Assembly: GCA_016125045.1 (NCBI GenBank)
Contig: WGML01000001.1
Span: forward strand, 1 to 64,000
Reading direction: 5' to 3'
Source: a bacterium
GTDB taxonomy: Bacteria > Pseudomonadota > Alphaproteobacteria > Caulobacterales > Hyphomonadaceae
DNA: 64,000 nucleotides
Shown: positions 55,172 through 64,000 of the stretch, one piece after another
Layout: each line of letters begins with the position of its first letter
How positions within the stretch are numbered: the first letter of the stretch is position 1
Position numbers and translations under genes: made by a program
The notes under the pieces: generated by a model
Databases searched by the model: none
The model's input: only the letters and a program-made list of their open reading frames with translations
What the model was told of the DNA's origin: nothing

Positions 55172-56332
55172 ATGTCACCGGACCGCCTCTACGCAGACTA
55201 CAACGCGACCGCGCCGCTTCGCCCATCGGCGCTCGAAGCCATGCGCGCGGTCTGGACGGCGCCCGGCAATCCGTCCTCGGTGCATGCCGAGGGTCGCGCG
55301 GCGCGCGGCGTGCTCGAACGGTCGCGGGACGTCATGGCGCAGGCGCTCGGCGCCCCCGCCCGCAACATCGTGTTCACCTCGGGAGCCACCGAGGCCATTC
55401 AGCTCGCAATCGAGGCGGCGCTTGAGACCGAACCGGACCTTGTCGTGCTCTCCGCGGCGGAGCATGACGCCGCGCGCGCCTTCCTCATGTCCCGGCGGCC
55501 GGACGCCGCGGTGCTTCCTTTGCTCGCGACAGGGACGCCTGATCTCGGCGCTCTTTCGCGCCTCATCGCGGGCGCGGTGCGGCCGTTTGTGATTGCTCAG
55601 GCCGCGAGCAACGAAACTGGCGTGATCTCTCCGCTCGCCGAGATCGCCGCGATGGTCCACGCCGCCGGCGGGCGGCTTCTCGTCGACGCGGTGCAGGTCT
55701 GCGGCCGGGTCGACCCCCCTCACTACATTGCGCGCGCCGACTGGACGGTCCTGTCGTCGCACAAGATCGGCGGGCCGGCGGGCGCGGGCGCGCTGATCCT
55801 GCACGCCGGCGCCGGATCGTCGACCGCGAGGCCCGGCGGCGGGCAGGAGCAGGGCCGCCGCGCCGGAACCGAGAACGTCGCGGCGATCGCCGGTTTCGCC
55901 GCCGCGCTCGTCGAGGCGCATCAGGATGTCGCAGGCTTTCAGGCTCGGGTCGGCGCCGAACGGGACAGCTTTGAAGAGATCGTGCGCGAATCCTTGCCTG
56001 ATGCTCACGTCTTCGGCGGCGACGGCGTCCCCCGACTCGCGAACACCTCATGTATCGCCTTGCCCGGATGGCGCGGCGAGACGGCGGTCATCGGGCTCGA
56101 CCTCGAAGGGCTGGCGGTGAGTTCGGGCGCCGCCTGTTCAAGCGGCAAGGTGGCGCGGTCGCGCACGCTCGCCGCCATGCTGGAGGCCATGCCGGAGCGC
56201 GATCCATCGCTCGCCGACCATGCGATAAGGGTGAGTTTCGGCTGGGCGACCCGTTCCGGTGATGGCGCCCGCGCCGCGGCGGCCTATATCAGAACAGCAG
56301 GGCGGGTTCGCGCGCGCCGGACGACGACTTGA
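55172..56332 (+). CDS. cysteine desulfurase, class I (IscS/NifS-like)
   Basis: A PLP enzyme that takes sulfur from cysteine for Fe-S clusters; 386 residues. Segments are [38 protein letters not shown], the PLP lysine in [30 protein letters not shown], and the catalytic Cys in [14 protein letters not shown]. It opens the SUF operon, 14 nt before sufB. No Rrf2-type regulator (iscR) precedes it, although that gene is often found there. The upstream 147 nt hold the operon promoter; GTCCCGAG and TTCGGGAC form a near-perfect dyad there. Confidence 0.92.
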   Translation: MSPDRLYADYNATAPLRPSALEAMRAVWTAPGNPSSVHAEGRAARGVLERSRDVMAQALGAPARNIVFTSGATEAIQLAIEAALETEPDLVVLSAAEHDAARAFLMSRRPDAAVLPLLATGTPDLGALSRLIAGAVRPFVIAQAASNETGVISPLAEIAAMVHAAGGRLLVDAVQVCGRVDPPHYIARADWTVLSSHKIGGPAGAGALILHAGAGSSTARPGGGQEQGRRAGTENVAAIAGFAAALVEAHQDVAGFQARVGAERDSFEEIVRESLPDAHVFGGDGVPRLANTSCIALPGWRGETAVIGLDLEGLAVSSGAACSSGKVARSRTLAAMLEAMPERDPSLADHAIRVSFGWATRSGDGARAAAAYIRTAGRVRARRTTT

Positions 56333-56346
56333 GGAGATCAGAACCC

Positions 56347-57815
<1,469 letters not shown>

Positions 57816-57819
<4 letters not shown>

Positions 57820-58454
57820 TCCGCGCCAACTGGCTCCCCCGGCAGACTTCCGCGCTGGTCGCAACCGCGGCCTTGCTCTGCGCGGCATGTTCGGATGAGG
57901 CGCCAGCCCCTGAGAGCGCCGCCGAGGTGGCCTATCCTTTCGCCTATCCGCTCGGCGACATAGTTTCGCGCGCCGCGCTCGCGGAGGTGTGCGACGCGCG
58001 TCTCGCCGGGCTGCGCCGCGAGCAAATAGGGCCGAAGCTCTGCCTTGCTGTCTGGCCCACGGGCGAGGGGTTTGAAATGATCCGGGCCGAGGGCGACTGC
58101 ACCGGCCTCGCAAGCCGTTCCGCGCCCGGCTTCAGCGTCATCGTGCTCGCGCCCGACGCCACCGAGCTTCAGCGCTTTTCCGGCGACCTCTGGCGCGCCG
58201 AGGAGATCGCCTATGGCGTCGTTCCCGCCCGCATGGCCCCGTTCGGCCTCGCCTTTCTAACGGAAGCATCCGCCTCCGGCCCCGGCCGCTGGAAGAGTTT
58301 CGTGTTCGACCCCGAGGCGCAGCGTTTTCGCGAGGATGACTATGCGGGCGACGGGCCGGCGGGGTCCATGCGCGCCGCCGCCGCGTTCATATCGGCGCGC
58401 TTCTGCGTCGGCGAGGCCCGCTCCTCGTCGCTGCGGGCGCGTCAGCAGGACTGA
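57816..58454 (+). CDS. putative lipoprotein encoded inside the SUF operon
   Basis: A 212-residue protein I do not recognise. It starts with GTG overlapping the sufB TGA by 4 nt. The N-terminus [23 protein letters not shown] is a lipoprotein signal with a lipobox LCAAC (Cys25). The mature part has four further cysteines (EVCDARL, KLCLAVW, GDCTGLA, ARFCVGE), no heme or zinc motif, and segments such as [21 protein letters not shown]. It sits between sufB and sufC and is clearly co-translated. An envelope-bound protein in a cytosolic Fe-S operon is odd; function is unknown. Confidence 0.78.
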
Positions 58455-58507
58455 TCAGTTCGTCGCGCCCCCTTTGCATCCGCGCCAGACCGCGCCATAT
58501 CGACCTT

Positions 58508-59272
58508 ATGCTTCGCCTCAATGACCTTCACGCATCGGTGGCCGCTGACGACGCCGAGCCCAAGCCCATCCTCAACGGCCTCTCGCTGGAGGTTCCGACC
58601 GGCGAGGTGCACGCCATCATGGGGCCGAACGGCTCCGGCAAGTCAACGCTCGCCTATGTGCTCGCCGGCCGGGCGGGGTACAGCGTCACCAGCGGTCAGG
58701 CCGAATTCGACGGCGACGACTTCCTCGCCCTCGATCCGGAGGCGCGCGCCGCAAAGGGCCTCTTCCTGTCTTTCCAGTACCCGGTGGAAATCCCGGGCGT
58801 TCCGGTGATGACCTTCGTGCGTACCGCCATGAACGCGCAGCGCGCCGCTCGCGGGGAGCCGGAGATCACCGCGCCCGACTTTCTCAAAAAGGCGCGCGAA
58901 ACCGCCGCGGTGCTCCGCATCGACGCTGACATGCTGAAGCGGCCCCTCAATGTCGGCTTCTCGGGCGGTGAGAAGAAGCGCCTCGAAATCTTCCAGATGC
59001 TGATGCTCGAGCCGCGCCTGATGATTCTCGACGAAACGGACTCAGGGCTAGACATCGACGCGCTGAAAGTGGTCGCCGAGGGCGTCAACACCCTGCGAGC
59101 CCCCTCTCGCGCCATGCTCGTGATCACGCATTATCAGCGCCTGCTCGACTACATCCGCCCCGACCGCGTGCACGTCCTCGCGGGCGGCCGCATCATCGCG
59201 TCGGGCGGTCCCGAACTTGCGCACCGTCTCGAAGCCGAAGGCTATGACGCGATCCGGGAGGCGGCGTCATGA
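58508..59272 (+). CDS. sufC: Fe-S assembly ATPase SufC
   Basis: The ABC-type ATPase of SufBC2D, 254 residues. The Walker A is GPNGSGKSTLAY (about 39-50), the signature is FSGGEKKRLEIFQ, the Walker B is LMILDETDSGLDIDALK, and the switch His is in VITHYQRLLDYI. The Q-loop and family-specific LFLSFQYPVEIPGV are present. It starts 53 nt after the lipoprotein gene and overlaps sufD by 4 nt. Confidence 0.97.
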   Translation: MLRLNDLHASVAADDAEPKPILNGLSLEVPTGEVHAIMGPNGSGKSTLAYVLAGRAGYSVTSGQAEFDGDDFLALDPEARAAKGLFLSFQYPVEIPGVPVMTFVRTAMNAQRAARGEPEITAPDFLKKARETAAVLRIDADMLKRPLNVGFSGGEKKRLEIFQMLMLEPRLMILDETDSGLDIDALKVVAEGVNTLRAPSRAMLVITHYQRLLDYIRPDRVHVLAGGRIIASGGPELAHRLEAEGYDAIREAAS

Positions 59273-60477
59273 CGGCGGCTCGCCCGGCGGAGATCTTCGC
59301 CGCGCGATATGCTGCGCTTCCCTCGGATCCTCGCCGCGCCCGCGCCTGGGAGGCGTTCAGCGCCCGCGGACTGCCCTCGCGACGGCATGAGGGATGGCGC
59401 TGGACTGACGTCGCCGCCGCGCTCGACCGGCAGGCGCGCCTCGCACCTCCTGAAGCCCATGAGGTCCAATCTCTCGCGGATCCGTTCGAAGCCTTGGGCG
59501 GCGGCGTCTTCCGCTTTACCGGCGACCGCTTCACGCCCCCGCGGTCGCGTCCGGCGGGCGTCCTCTGGCGCGAACGGGCCGATGCTCCGGCGCTCAACGG
59601 CGCCGAGGCGACGCCGCTCGCCGCGCTCGCCGTGGCGTTGTCGTCCGGGCCCGCCTCCGTCGAGATCGAGGTCGCGGCAAGTCCGGTCGAACCGCTGCGG
59701 CTTGTCTTCGATGATCAGGGAGGCGTGATGCATCGCCATGTTCTGGTCATGGTTCGCGAGGGGGTCGAGCTGGACGTGCTCGAAACCCATCTCGGCCGCG
59801 TCACATCCAATGTCGTCGTCGAATACATTGTCGAGGATGGCGCGCGTCTGTCGCGGTCCATCATCCAGTCGGCGAACGATCGCGCGGTCCAGGCCGCCCA
59901 CGCCAATATCTGGCTCGCCCGCGCCGCCGCACTCAACCAGGCGTGCGTCGCCACCGGCGCGCTGCTCAGCCGCATCGAAACCCGCCTCGTTCACCGCAGC
60001 GGCGGATCGCATGCGCGGATGAACGCCGTCTATCTCGTGCGCAGCGGCCGCCATTGCGATCTCACAAGCCATGTCCGCCACGACGCCGAGGGCTGCACCA
60101 CCGAACAGCTCGTCAAGGGCGCCGCGCGCGCAGGCGGAAAGGGCGTCTTCCAGGGCAAGTTCCACGTCACGCGGTCGGCCCAGAAGACCGATGCGAAAAT
60201 GACCCATCACGCGCTCCTCCTCGATGACGGGGCCGAGGTGAACGCAAAGCCGGAGCTCGAAATCTACGCCGACGACGTCGCCTGCGCGCATGGCAACACC
60301 TGCGGCTCGCTCGATCCGGCGGCGTTGTTCTATTGTCGGCAGCGCGGCCTTCCGGAAGCTGTCGCGGTCGCCATGCTCACCGACAGCTTCCTGCGTGAGG
60401 CGCTGTCCGGCGCGCCCCCTTCCGCCGAGCCGGCGCTCGCCGCCGAACTCGCGGCCTGGCTGGGGACGGGCGAATGA
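59269..60477 (+). CDS. sufD: Fe-S assembly protein SufD
   Basis: A 402-residue SufB paralogue that pairs with it in the scaffold. The C-terminal beta-helix region holds RSGGSHARMNAVYLVRSGRHCDL, KGVFQGKFHVTRSAQKTDAKM and the conserved HGNTCGSLDPAALFYCRQRGL including the His that matches E. coli SufD His360. The N-terminus is less conserved, as usual. ATGA overlaps on both sides indicate tight coupling. Confidence 0.95.
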   Translation: MTAARPAEIFAARYAALPSDPRRARAWEAFSARGLPSRRHEGWRWTDVAAALDRQARLAPPEAHEVQSLADPFEALGGGVFRFTGDRFTPPRSRPAGVLWRERADAPALNGAEATPLAALAVALSSGPASVEIEVAASPVEPLRLVFDDQGGVMHRHVLVMVREGVELDVLETHLGRVTSNVVVEYIVEDGARLSRSIIQSANDRAVQAAHANIWLARAAALNQACVATGALLSRIETRLVHRSGGSHARMNAVYLVRSGRHCDLTSHVRHDAEGCTTEQLVKGAARAGGKGVFQGKFHVTRSAQKTDAKMTHHALLLDDGAEVNAKPELEIYADDVACAHGNTCGSLDPAALFYCRQRGLPEAVAVAMLTDSFLREALSGAPPSAEPALAAELAAWLGTGE

Positions 60478-61697
60478 CGGCTGCCTTTGACCTTCAGCGG
60501 ATCCGCGACGCGTTTCCGATCCTCGCCCGAACCGTTCATGGCCGGCCGCTCGCCTATCTCGACAACGCGGCGACCTCCCAGAAGCCGAACGCCGTGATCG
60601 ACGCGATGGCGAACGCCATGCGCACCTCCTACGCCAATGTCCACCGCGGCCTGCACACCCTCGCGAACGAGACCACCACCGCCTACGAGGCTGCGCGCGG
60701 CAAGGTGGGGCGTCTCCTCAACGCAGGGTCGGCGGACGAGATCATCTTCACCAAGGGCGGCACCGAAGCTGTGAACATCGTCGCGGCCGGCGTCGGCGCG
60801 GGGCTGAAGCCCGGCGACGAGATCGTGCTTTCGGTCATGGAGCATCACTCCAACATCATCCCCTGGCATTTCCTTCGCGAGCGGCGCGGCGCGGTGCTTC
60901 GCTGGATCGATGTCGGACCGGACGGGTCGCTCGACATGGCGGCTCTCGAGCGGGCGCTGGGACCTCGCACCCGCCTGCTGGCGCTCACGCACATGTCGAA
61001 CGTTCTCGGCACGGTTCCGCCGGTCCGGGAGGCGATCACGATGGCCCATGCGGTTGGCGCCGAGGTGCTCCTCGACGGCTGTCAGGCTGCCGTGAACGCT
61101 GCGGTCGACGTTCAGGCGCTCGACGTCGACTATTATGTGATCACCGGCCACAAGCTGTATGGCCCGACCGGCATCGGCGCGCTCTACGGAAAGCGGGCCC
61201 TGCTCGACGCCCTTCCGCCCTTCGAGGGCGGGGGCGAGATGATCGAGACGGTCACGAGGGACGCCGCCACCTACAACTCGGCTCCCCACCGCTTCGAGGC
61301 CGGCACGCCGCCCATTCTGGAGGCGATCGGGCTTGGCGCCGCGATCGACTGGATGGCGGGCATCGATCAGACCGCGGCTCGCGATCACAAGCACGTGCTC
61401 CTCGACCGGGCAACCGCCGCGCTTCGCGCCATCAATGGCGTCACGATCCATGGCGAGGCGCAAGGAAAAGGGCCGGTCTTGTCCTTTTCGCTCAAGGGCG
61501 CGCATCCGCATGATATTGCACAGATTCTTGATCGGCAGGGCGTCGCCATCCGCGCCGGGCACCATTGCGCGCAACCCCTGATGCACCATCTTGGGGTGGC
61601 GTCGACCGCGCGGGCGAGCTTTGCGGTCTACAACACGGTTGAGGAGGTTGATCAGTTCATCGAAGCGCTTTCCAAGGCGCGCACGATGCTGGCATAA
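60474..61697 (+). CDS. sufS: cysteine desulfurase, class II (SufS)
   Basis: The SUF-specific PLP-dependent desulfurase, 407 residues. YLDNAATSQKPNAVIDA and NVHRGLHTLANETTTAYE open the enzyme; the PLP lysine is in VITGHKLYGPTGIGALYG; the catalytic Cys is in AIRAGHHCAQPLM. No sufE or sufU gene lies in this cluster to accept the persulfide. It overlaps sufD by 4 nt. The operon thus encodes two desulfurases of different classes. Confidence 0.96.
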   Translation: MTAAFDLQRIRDAFPILARTVHGRPLAYLDNAATSQKPNAVIDAMANAMRTSYANVHRGLHTLANETTTAYEAARGKVGRLLNAGSADEIIFTKGGTEAVNIVAAGVGAGLKPGDEIVLSVMEHHSNIIPWHFLRERRGAVLRWIDVGPDGSLDMAALERALGPRTRLLALTHMSNVLGTVPPVREAITMAHAVGAEVLLDGCQAAVNAAVDVQALDVDYYVITGHKLYGPTGIGALYGKRALLDALPPFEGGGEMIETVTRDAATYNSAPHRFEAGTPPILEAIGLGAAIDWMAGIDQTAARDHKHVLLDRATAALRAINGVTIHGEAQGKGPVLSFSLKGAHPHDIAQILDRQGVAIRAGHHCAQPLMHHLGVASTARASFAVYNTVEEVDQFIEALSKARTMLA

Positions 61698-61705
61698 CGG
61701 TCCCG

Positions 61706-62092
61706 ATGGCTGACGATATCTCTCATGATGTTGAACAGGGCGGCGCGGATGCGCCGACGGCGGCGTCCAAGCTTCCCCAGGAGGAGCTTGACCGGATCAC
61801 GGACGAGCTGATCCAGCAGTTCAAGTCTGTCTACGACCCGGAGATTCCCGTCGACATCTACGAACTTGGGTTGATCTACAAGGTCGATATCGATGACGAC
61901 CGTCATGTCGACATCGAGATGACGCTCACGGCCCCGGCCTGTCCGGTCGCGGGAGAGATGCCGGGATGGGTCGAGGACGCCGCCCGGCGCGTGGAAGGCG
62001 TGAAGTCCGCCAAGGCGGTGCTGGTGTTCGATCCGCCATGGGACATGTCGCGCATGTCGGATGAGGCGCGCCTCCAGCTCAACATGCTGTGA
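61706..62092 (+). CDS. SUF-associated DUF59/MIP18-type protein (SufT-like)
   Basis: A 128-residue acidic protein with a C-terminal DUF59 domain: LIQQFKSVYDPEIPVDIYELGLIY, VDIEMTLTAPACPVAGEMP (with the conserved Cys) and AKAVLVFDPPWDMSRMSDEARLQL. Such proteins aid Fe-S maturation or carry clusters to targets. Residues 1-30 are a variable hydrophilic extension. It follows sufS by 8 nt. Confidence 0.92.
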   Translation: MADDISHDVEQGGADAPTAASKLPQEELDRITDELIQQFKSVYDPEIPVDIYELGLIYKVDIDDDRHVDIEMTLTAPACPVAGEMPGWVEDAARRVEGVKSAKAVLVFDPPWDMSRMSDEARLQLNML

Positions 62093-62127
62093 GCCTCGAT
62101 CGCGCCCTGCGTTTAATGTTGCGGGAA

Positions 62128-62172
62128 ACACCCTATCTTATCCTCTAGCTGCGGCGCCTGGTGGTAGGGTGT
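62128..62172. promoter_or_regulatory. inverted repeat in the sufA leader
   Basis: ACACCCTA (62128-62135) and TAGGGTGT (62165-62172) are perfect 8-nt inverted repeats 29 nt apart, inside the 114-nt gap before sufA. It could be an operator pair or a leader hairpin. Confidence 0.35.
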
Positions 62173-62206
62173 CGCCGACGCACAACAACCGGACGGGCAG
62201 GCGTAT

Positions 62207-62569
62207 ATGGCGAGGCGGCCGAGACCCCAGATCATCTCTCTCACTCCGGCGGCTGCCGAGCGTATCCGCGAAGTCATGGAAGACCGGGGCGCGGGCTTCC
62301 TGCGGGTCGGTGTCAAGAATGGCGGCTGCGCCGGCATGGAATACACCATGTCATACGCCTCCGCGCCGGATCCGATGGACGAGCGCGTCGCCGATCAGGG
62401 CGTCGAAATCCTCATCGACGCGCAGGCGGTTCTCTTTCTGCTCGGGTCGGTGATCGATCACGAGACCACGTCGCTCCATTCCAAATTCGTCTTCCGCAAC
62501 CCGAACCAGACCGATGCATGCGGCTGCGGCGAAAGCGTCACCATCGCCCCGGCAACTCTGGAAGCCTGA
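62207..62569 (+). CDS. sufA: A-type Fe-S carrier protein (SufA/IscA family)
   Basis: A 120-residue A-type carrier. The three cluster-binding cysteines are visible: GVKNGGCAGMEYTM and the C-terminal DACGCGESV. FLRVGVKNGGC, VEILIDAQAVLFLLGSVIDH and LHSKFVFRNPNQTDACGCG (in pieces) are standard. It is last in the SUF cluster, 114 nt after the DUF59 gene, and may have its own promoter as well. Confidence 0.94.
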   Translation: MARRPRPQIISLTPAAAERIREVMEDRGAGFLRVGVKNGGCAGMEYTMSYASAPDPMDERVADQGVEILIDAQAVLFLLGSVIDHETTSLHSKFVFRNPNQTDACGCGESVTIAPATLEA

Positions 62570-62864
62570 CCCGCAAACGACCGACTATCCGCAACGAGGC
62601 TCCCGGACCCGTCACGCAGACTACGCCGATCCTCGTCCCCCGTGGACAAGGAAAAAACCATCCCCGTATCGCGCGAACGGGGCGGATCGGAGCCGATCGA
62701 CGCGGGGCAGGCGACCGAACGTCGCCAATGATTTGAAAATGCTACTTTTTTTGTTCACAATCGAGCTTTGGCGTCAGGTGACGGAGCACGCGGGTCCGCC
62801 TGAGCGTCAGGCGGCGCCGGAACGCGCCCGAAACGCGATCCAAACATCATCCCAACCTTCGCGA
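62570..62864. other. 295-nt convergent gap with several small hairpins
   Basis: No gene is supported. It holds a 6-bp stem (62710-62715 with 62721-62726) followed 20 nt later by a T7 run (62746-62752) on the plus strand, and a perfect 8-bp hairpin CCGCCTGA-GCG-TCAGGCGG (62796-62814) without a T-run. These may end sufA or hydratase transcripts, but none is a canonical terminator. Confidence 0.4.
62652..62682 (-). terminator. weak terminator-like hairpin, minus strand
   Basis: A 6-bp stem CCCCGT/ACGGGG with a 9-nt loop; read on the minus strand it is followed after 4 nt by T6. It lies about 180 nt after the hydratase gene stop. The stem is short, so the call is tentative. Confidence 0.35.
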
Positions 62865-63644
62865 TCAGCGGCCCTTGAAGGTCGCCGGTCGCTTCTGCAG
62901 GAAGGCGCCGACACCCTCCCGGAAGTCCTCGGTGCGGCCGGCCTTCGCCTGCGCATTGCGTTCCGCATGGATCGCGGCTTCAAAGGAAAGTGTTTCAGAT
63001 TCAACGATCAGGCGGCGTGCCAGCCCGAGCGCGACCGTCGGTCCGCTCGCAAGGCGGGCAGCCAGCGCGTCCGCCTCCGTCTGGAGCTCGGCGTCGGGGA
63101 CGACACGATTGATCATTCCCCATTCAAGCGCTTGATTTGATGAGATTTTATCGCCGAGAAGCGCCATCTCCATCGCCCTGGGGCGTCCGATCAGCCGCGG
63201 CAGCATCCAGGTGGAGCCGCCATCCGGCACAAGGCCAATTCTTCGAAACGCCTGAAGAAAATATGCGCTCTCGGCGGCAAGTATGATGTCGCCCATGATC
63301 GCGATCGAGCAACCAACCCCCGCCGCCGCCCCGTTGACCGCAGTAACGATGGGTGTCGGGTGTTCGCGCAGCGCCATCATCAAGGGGTGGAAATGAGTAT
63401 CGAGGGCGCGGCCAGGTTCTGAGGTGGTTGTCGATCCTCCACCGCCCGCGAGGTTTGCTCCAGAGCAAAAGCCACGCCCTTCGCCTGTCAGGATCAGACA
63501 GCGCGCGTCTCTTGCGGCTCTTGGGACCGCGTGAAGCAATTGCTCGACCATGTCCAGGCCGGCGGCGTTCAGCGTCCCTGGATCATTTAGCGTGATCCGA
63601 GCCACATCTTCGGAAACGGTGTAGCTGATCTTTGAATAGTTCAT
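62865..63644 (-). CDS. paaG: enoyl-CoA hydratase/isomerase, PaaG-like
   Basis: A 259-residue crotonase-fold enzyme. The oxyanion hole is formed by GRGFCSGANL and NGAAAGVGCSIAI. The segment FRRIGLVPDGGSTWMLPRL carries Asp where classical hydratases have a catalytic Glu; E. coli PaaG (1,2-epoxyphenylacetyl-CoA isomerase) also uses Asp there. So isomerase activity is favoured, but other phenylacetate genes are not nearby, and a general acyl-CoA isomerase is possible. The ATG at MNYSKISY has GAGG 8 nt upstream; a GTG three codons earlier is too close to it. Confidence 0.85.
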   Translation of the reverse strand: MNYSKISYTVSEDVARITLNDPGTLNAAGLDMVEQLLHAVPRAARDARCLILTGEGRGFCSGANLAGGGGSTTTSEPGRALDTHFHPLMMALREHPTPIVTAVNGAAAGVGCSIAIMGDIILAAESAYFLQAFRRIGLVPDGGSTWMLPRLIGRPRAMEMALLGDKISSNQALEWGMINRVVPDAELQTEADALAARLASGPTVALGLARRLIVESETLSFEAAIHAERNAQAKAGRTEDFREGVGAFLQKRPATFKGR

Positions 63645-63737
63645 GACGATCACCCTCGTTGAAGCAACCCAACCTCTCCCAGCGCGCGGAGCCGCACAAG
63701 ATCAAAGTCGGGTGGGAGCAGGGGATCGCGCCCCGCG

Positions 63738-64000
63738 CTAGGCGGCGGTCATCGCCAGATCGCTGTCGTCGATCTGCGTCTCGATGGTCACCCTATTGCG
63801 GCCATTGCGCTTGGACGCGTAGAGGCAGGCGTCGGCTCGGGCCACAACCTCAAGATGCGGCTCGCGCCGTGTGTACTCTGCGATCCCGATGGAAATCGTA
63901 ACAGAACCAATGGTTTCGTTGGTCGATCTGCGAACCAGGCGCTTGGCTTCAATGGCGCGCCGCACCTGTTCGGCGATCCGCTGCGCCTGCGTCAACGACG
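63738..64000 (-). CDS. GGDEF-domain protein, C-terminal end only
   Basis: The 5' part lies beyond the window edge; about 87 codons are visible. They match the end of a diguanylate cyclase domain: AEQVRRAIEAKR, VTISIGIAEY, and the terminal signature ADACLYASKRNGRNRV. The catalytic GG(D/E)EF loop would be upstream and is not visible, so activity cannot be judged. It would make cyclic di-GMP if intact. The tail after the domain is about 15 residues. Confidence 0.85.
   Translation of the reverse strand, partial: SLTQAQRIAEQVRRAIEAKRLVRRSTNETIGSVTISIGIAEYTRREPHLEVVARADACLYASKRNGRNRVTIETQIDDSDLAMTAA

Overview
This 64 kb window is a dense, high-GC, mostly core-genome stretch of an alphaproteobacterial chromosome. 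The gene content fits the Caulobacterales/Hyphomonadales/Parvularculales side of the class. Pointers are an RNase E ending in a Gly-Trp-Trp PNPase-recognition motif, an M23 peptidase-bactofilin gene pair, an HdaA-type DnaA inactivator beside a DUF2066 gene, an NDUFA12-MCE-DUF2155 cluster beside aat, and a SUF-only Fe-S operon. The placement rests on gene content and order read by eye, not on a phylogeny. I saw no tRNA, rRNA, CRISPR array, insertion sequence, phage gene or attachment site.

Layout. 1-620: end of a cysteine-rich Sel1-repeat protein, then a gap carrying palindromic dispersed repeats. 0.6-2.1 kb: yicC-gmk. 2.1-10 kb (minus strand): lptF-lptG-lptD-surA-pdxA-rsmA, an outer-membrane biogenesis and housekeeping cluster. 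10-12.6 kb: pepA-holC-ndk. 12.6-14.2 kb: purM-purN (minus). 14.4-16.1 kb: DUF2066-hdaA. 16.2-20.1 kb: ppk-ppx. 20-23.7 kb: rnd, aspS, a pentapeptide-repeat protein. 23.8-26.3 kb: a long protein that looks like a class II ribonucleotide reductase (NrdJ) whose catalytic part has degenerated while its C-terminal TSCPD domain and zinc ribbon are kept. 26.5-31.7 kb: NDUFA12-mlaD-DUF2155, converging on aat-accC-accB-aroQ, then thiS-thiG. 31.8-37.9 kb: an alpha/beta hydrolase-OsmC fusion, a DsbA-like lipoprotein, an M48 metalloprotease with TPR-like repeats, and RNase E. 38.3-45.2 kb: cell-wall genes (amidase, PBP1A), prfB with its programmed +1 frameshift, bactofilin and M23 peptidase. 45.4-55 kb: BCP peroxiredoxin, a giant AsmA/DUF3971 protein, tyrS, a thioesterase, a methyltransferase, a leaderless NamZ with a DOMON-like partner, and a small hydrolase. 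55.2-62.6 kb: a SUF operon (iscS-like, sufB, an unrecognised lipoprotein, sufC, sufD, sufS, DUF59, sufA). 62.9-64 kb: a PaaG-like hydratase/isomerase and the end of a GGDEF protein cut by the window edge.

How it works together. Many genes build or remodel the envelope: LPS transport (LptD/F/G), OMP chaperones (SurA, M48), lipid transport (MlaD, AsmA-like) and peptidoglycan (amidase, PBP1A, M23/bactofilin, NamZ). Others serve nucleotide and translation housekeeping. Tight stop/start overlaps (ATGA, GTGA, TTGA, TGATG) show extensive translational coupling. The window is not an obvious accessory island. The most unusual items are the NrdJ-derived probable pseudoenzyme, the lipoprotein inside the SUF operon, and the leaderless NamZ/DOMON pair.
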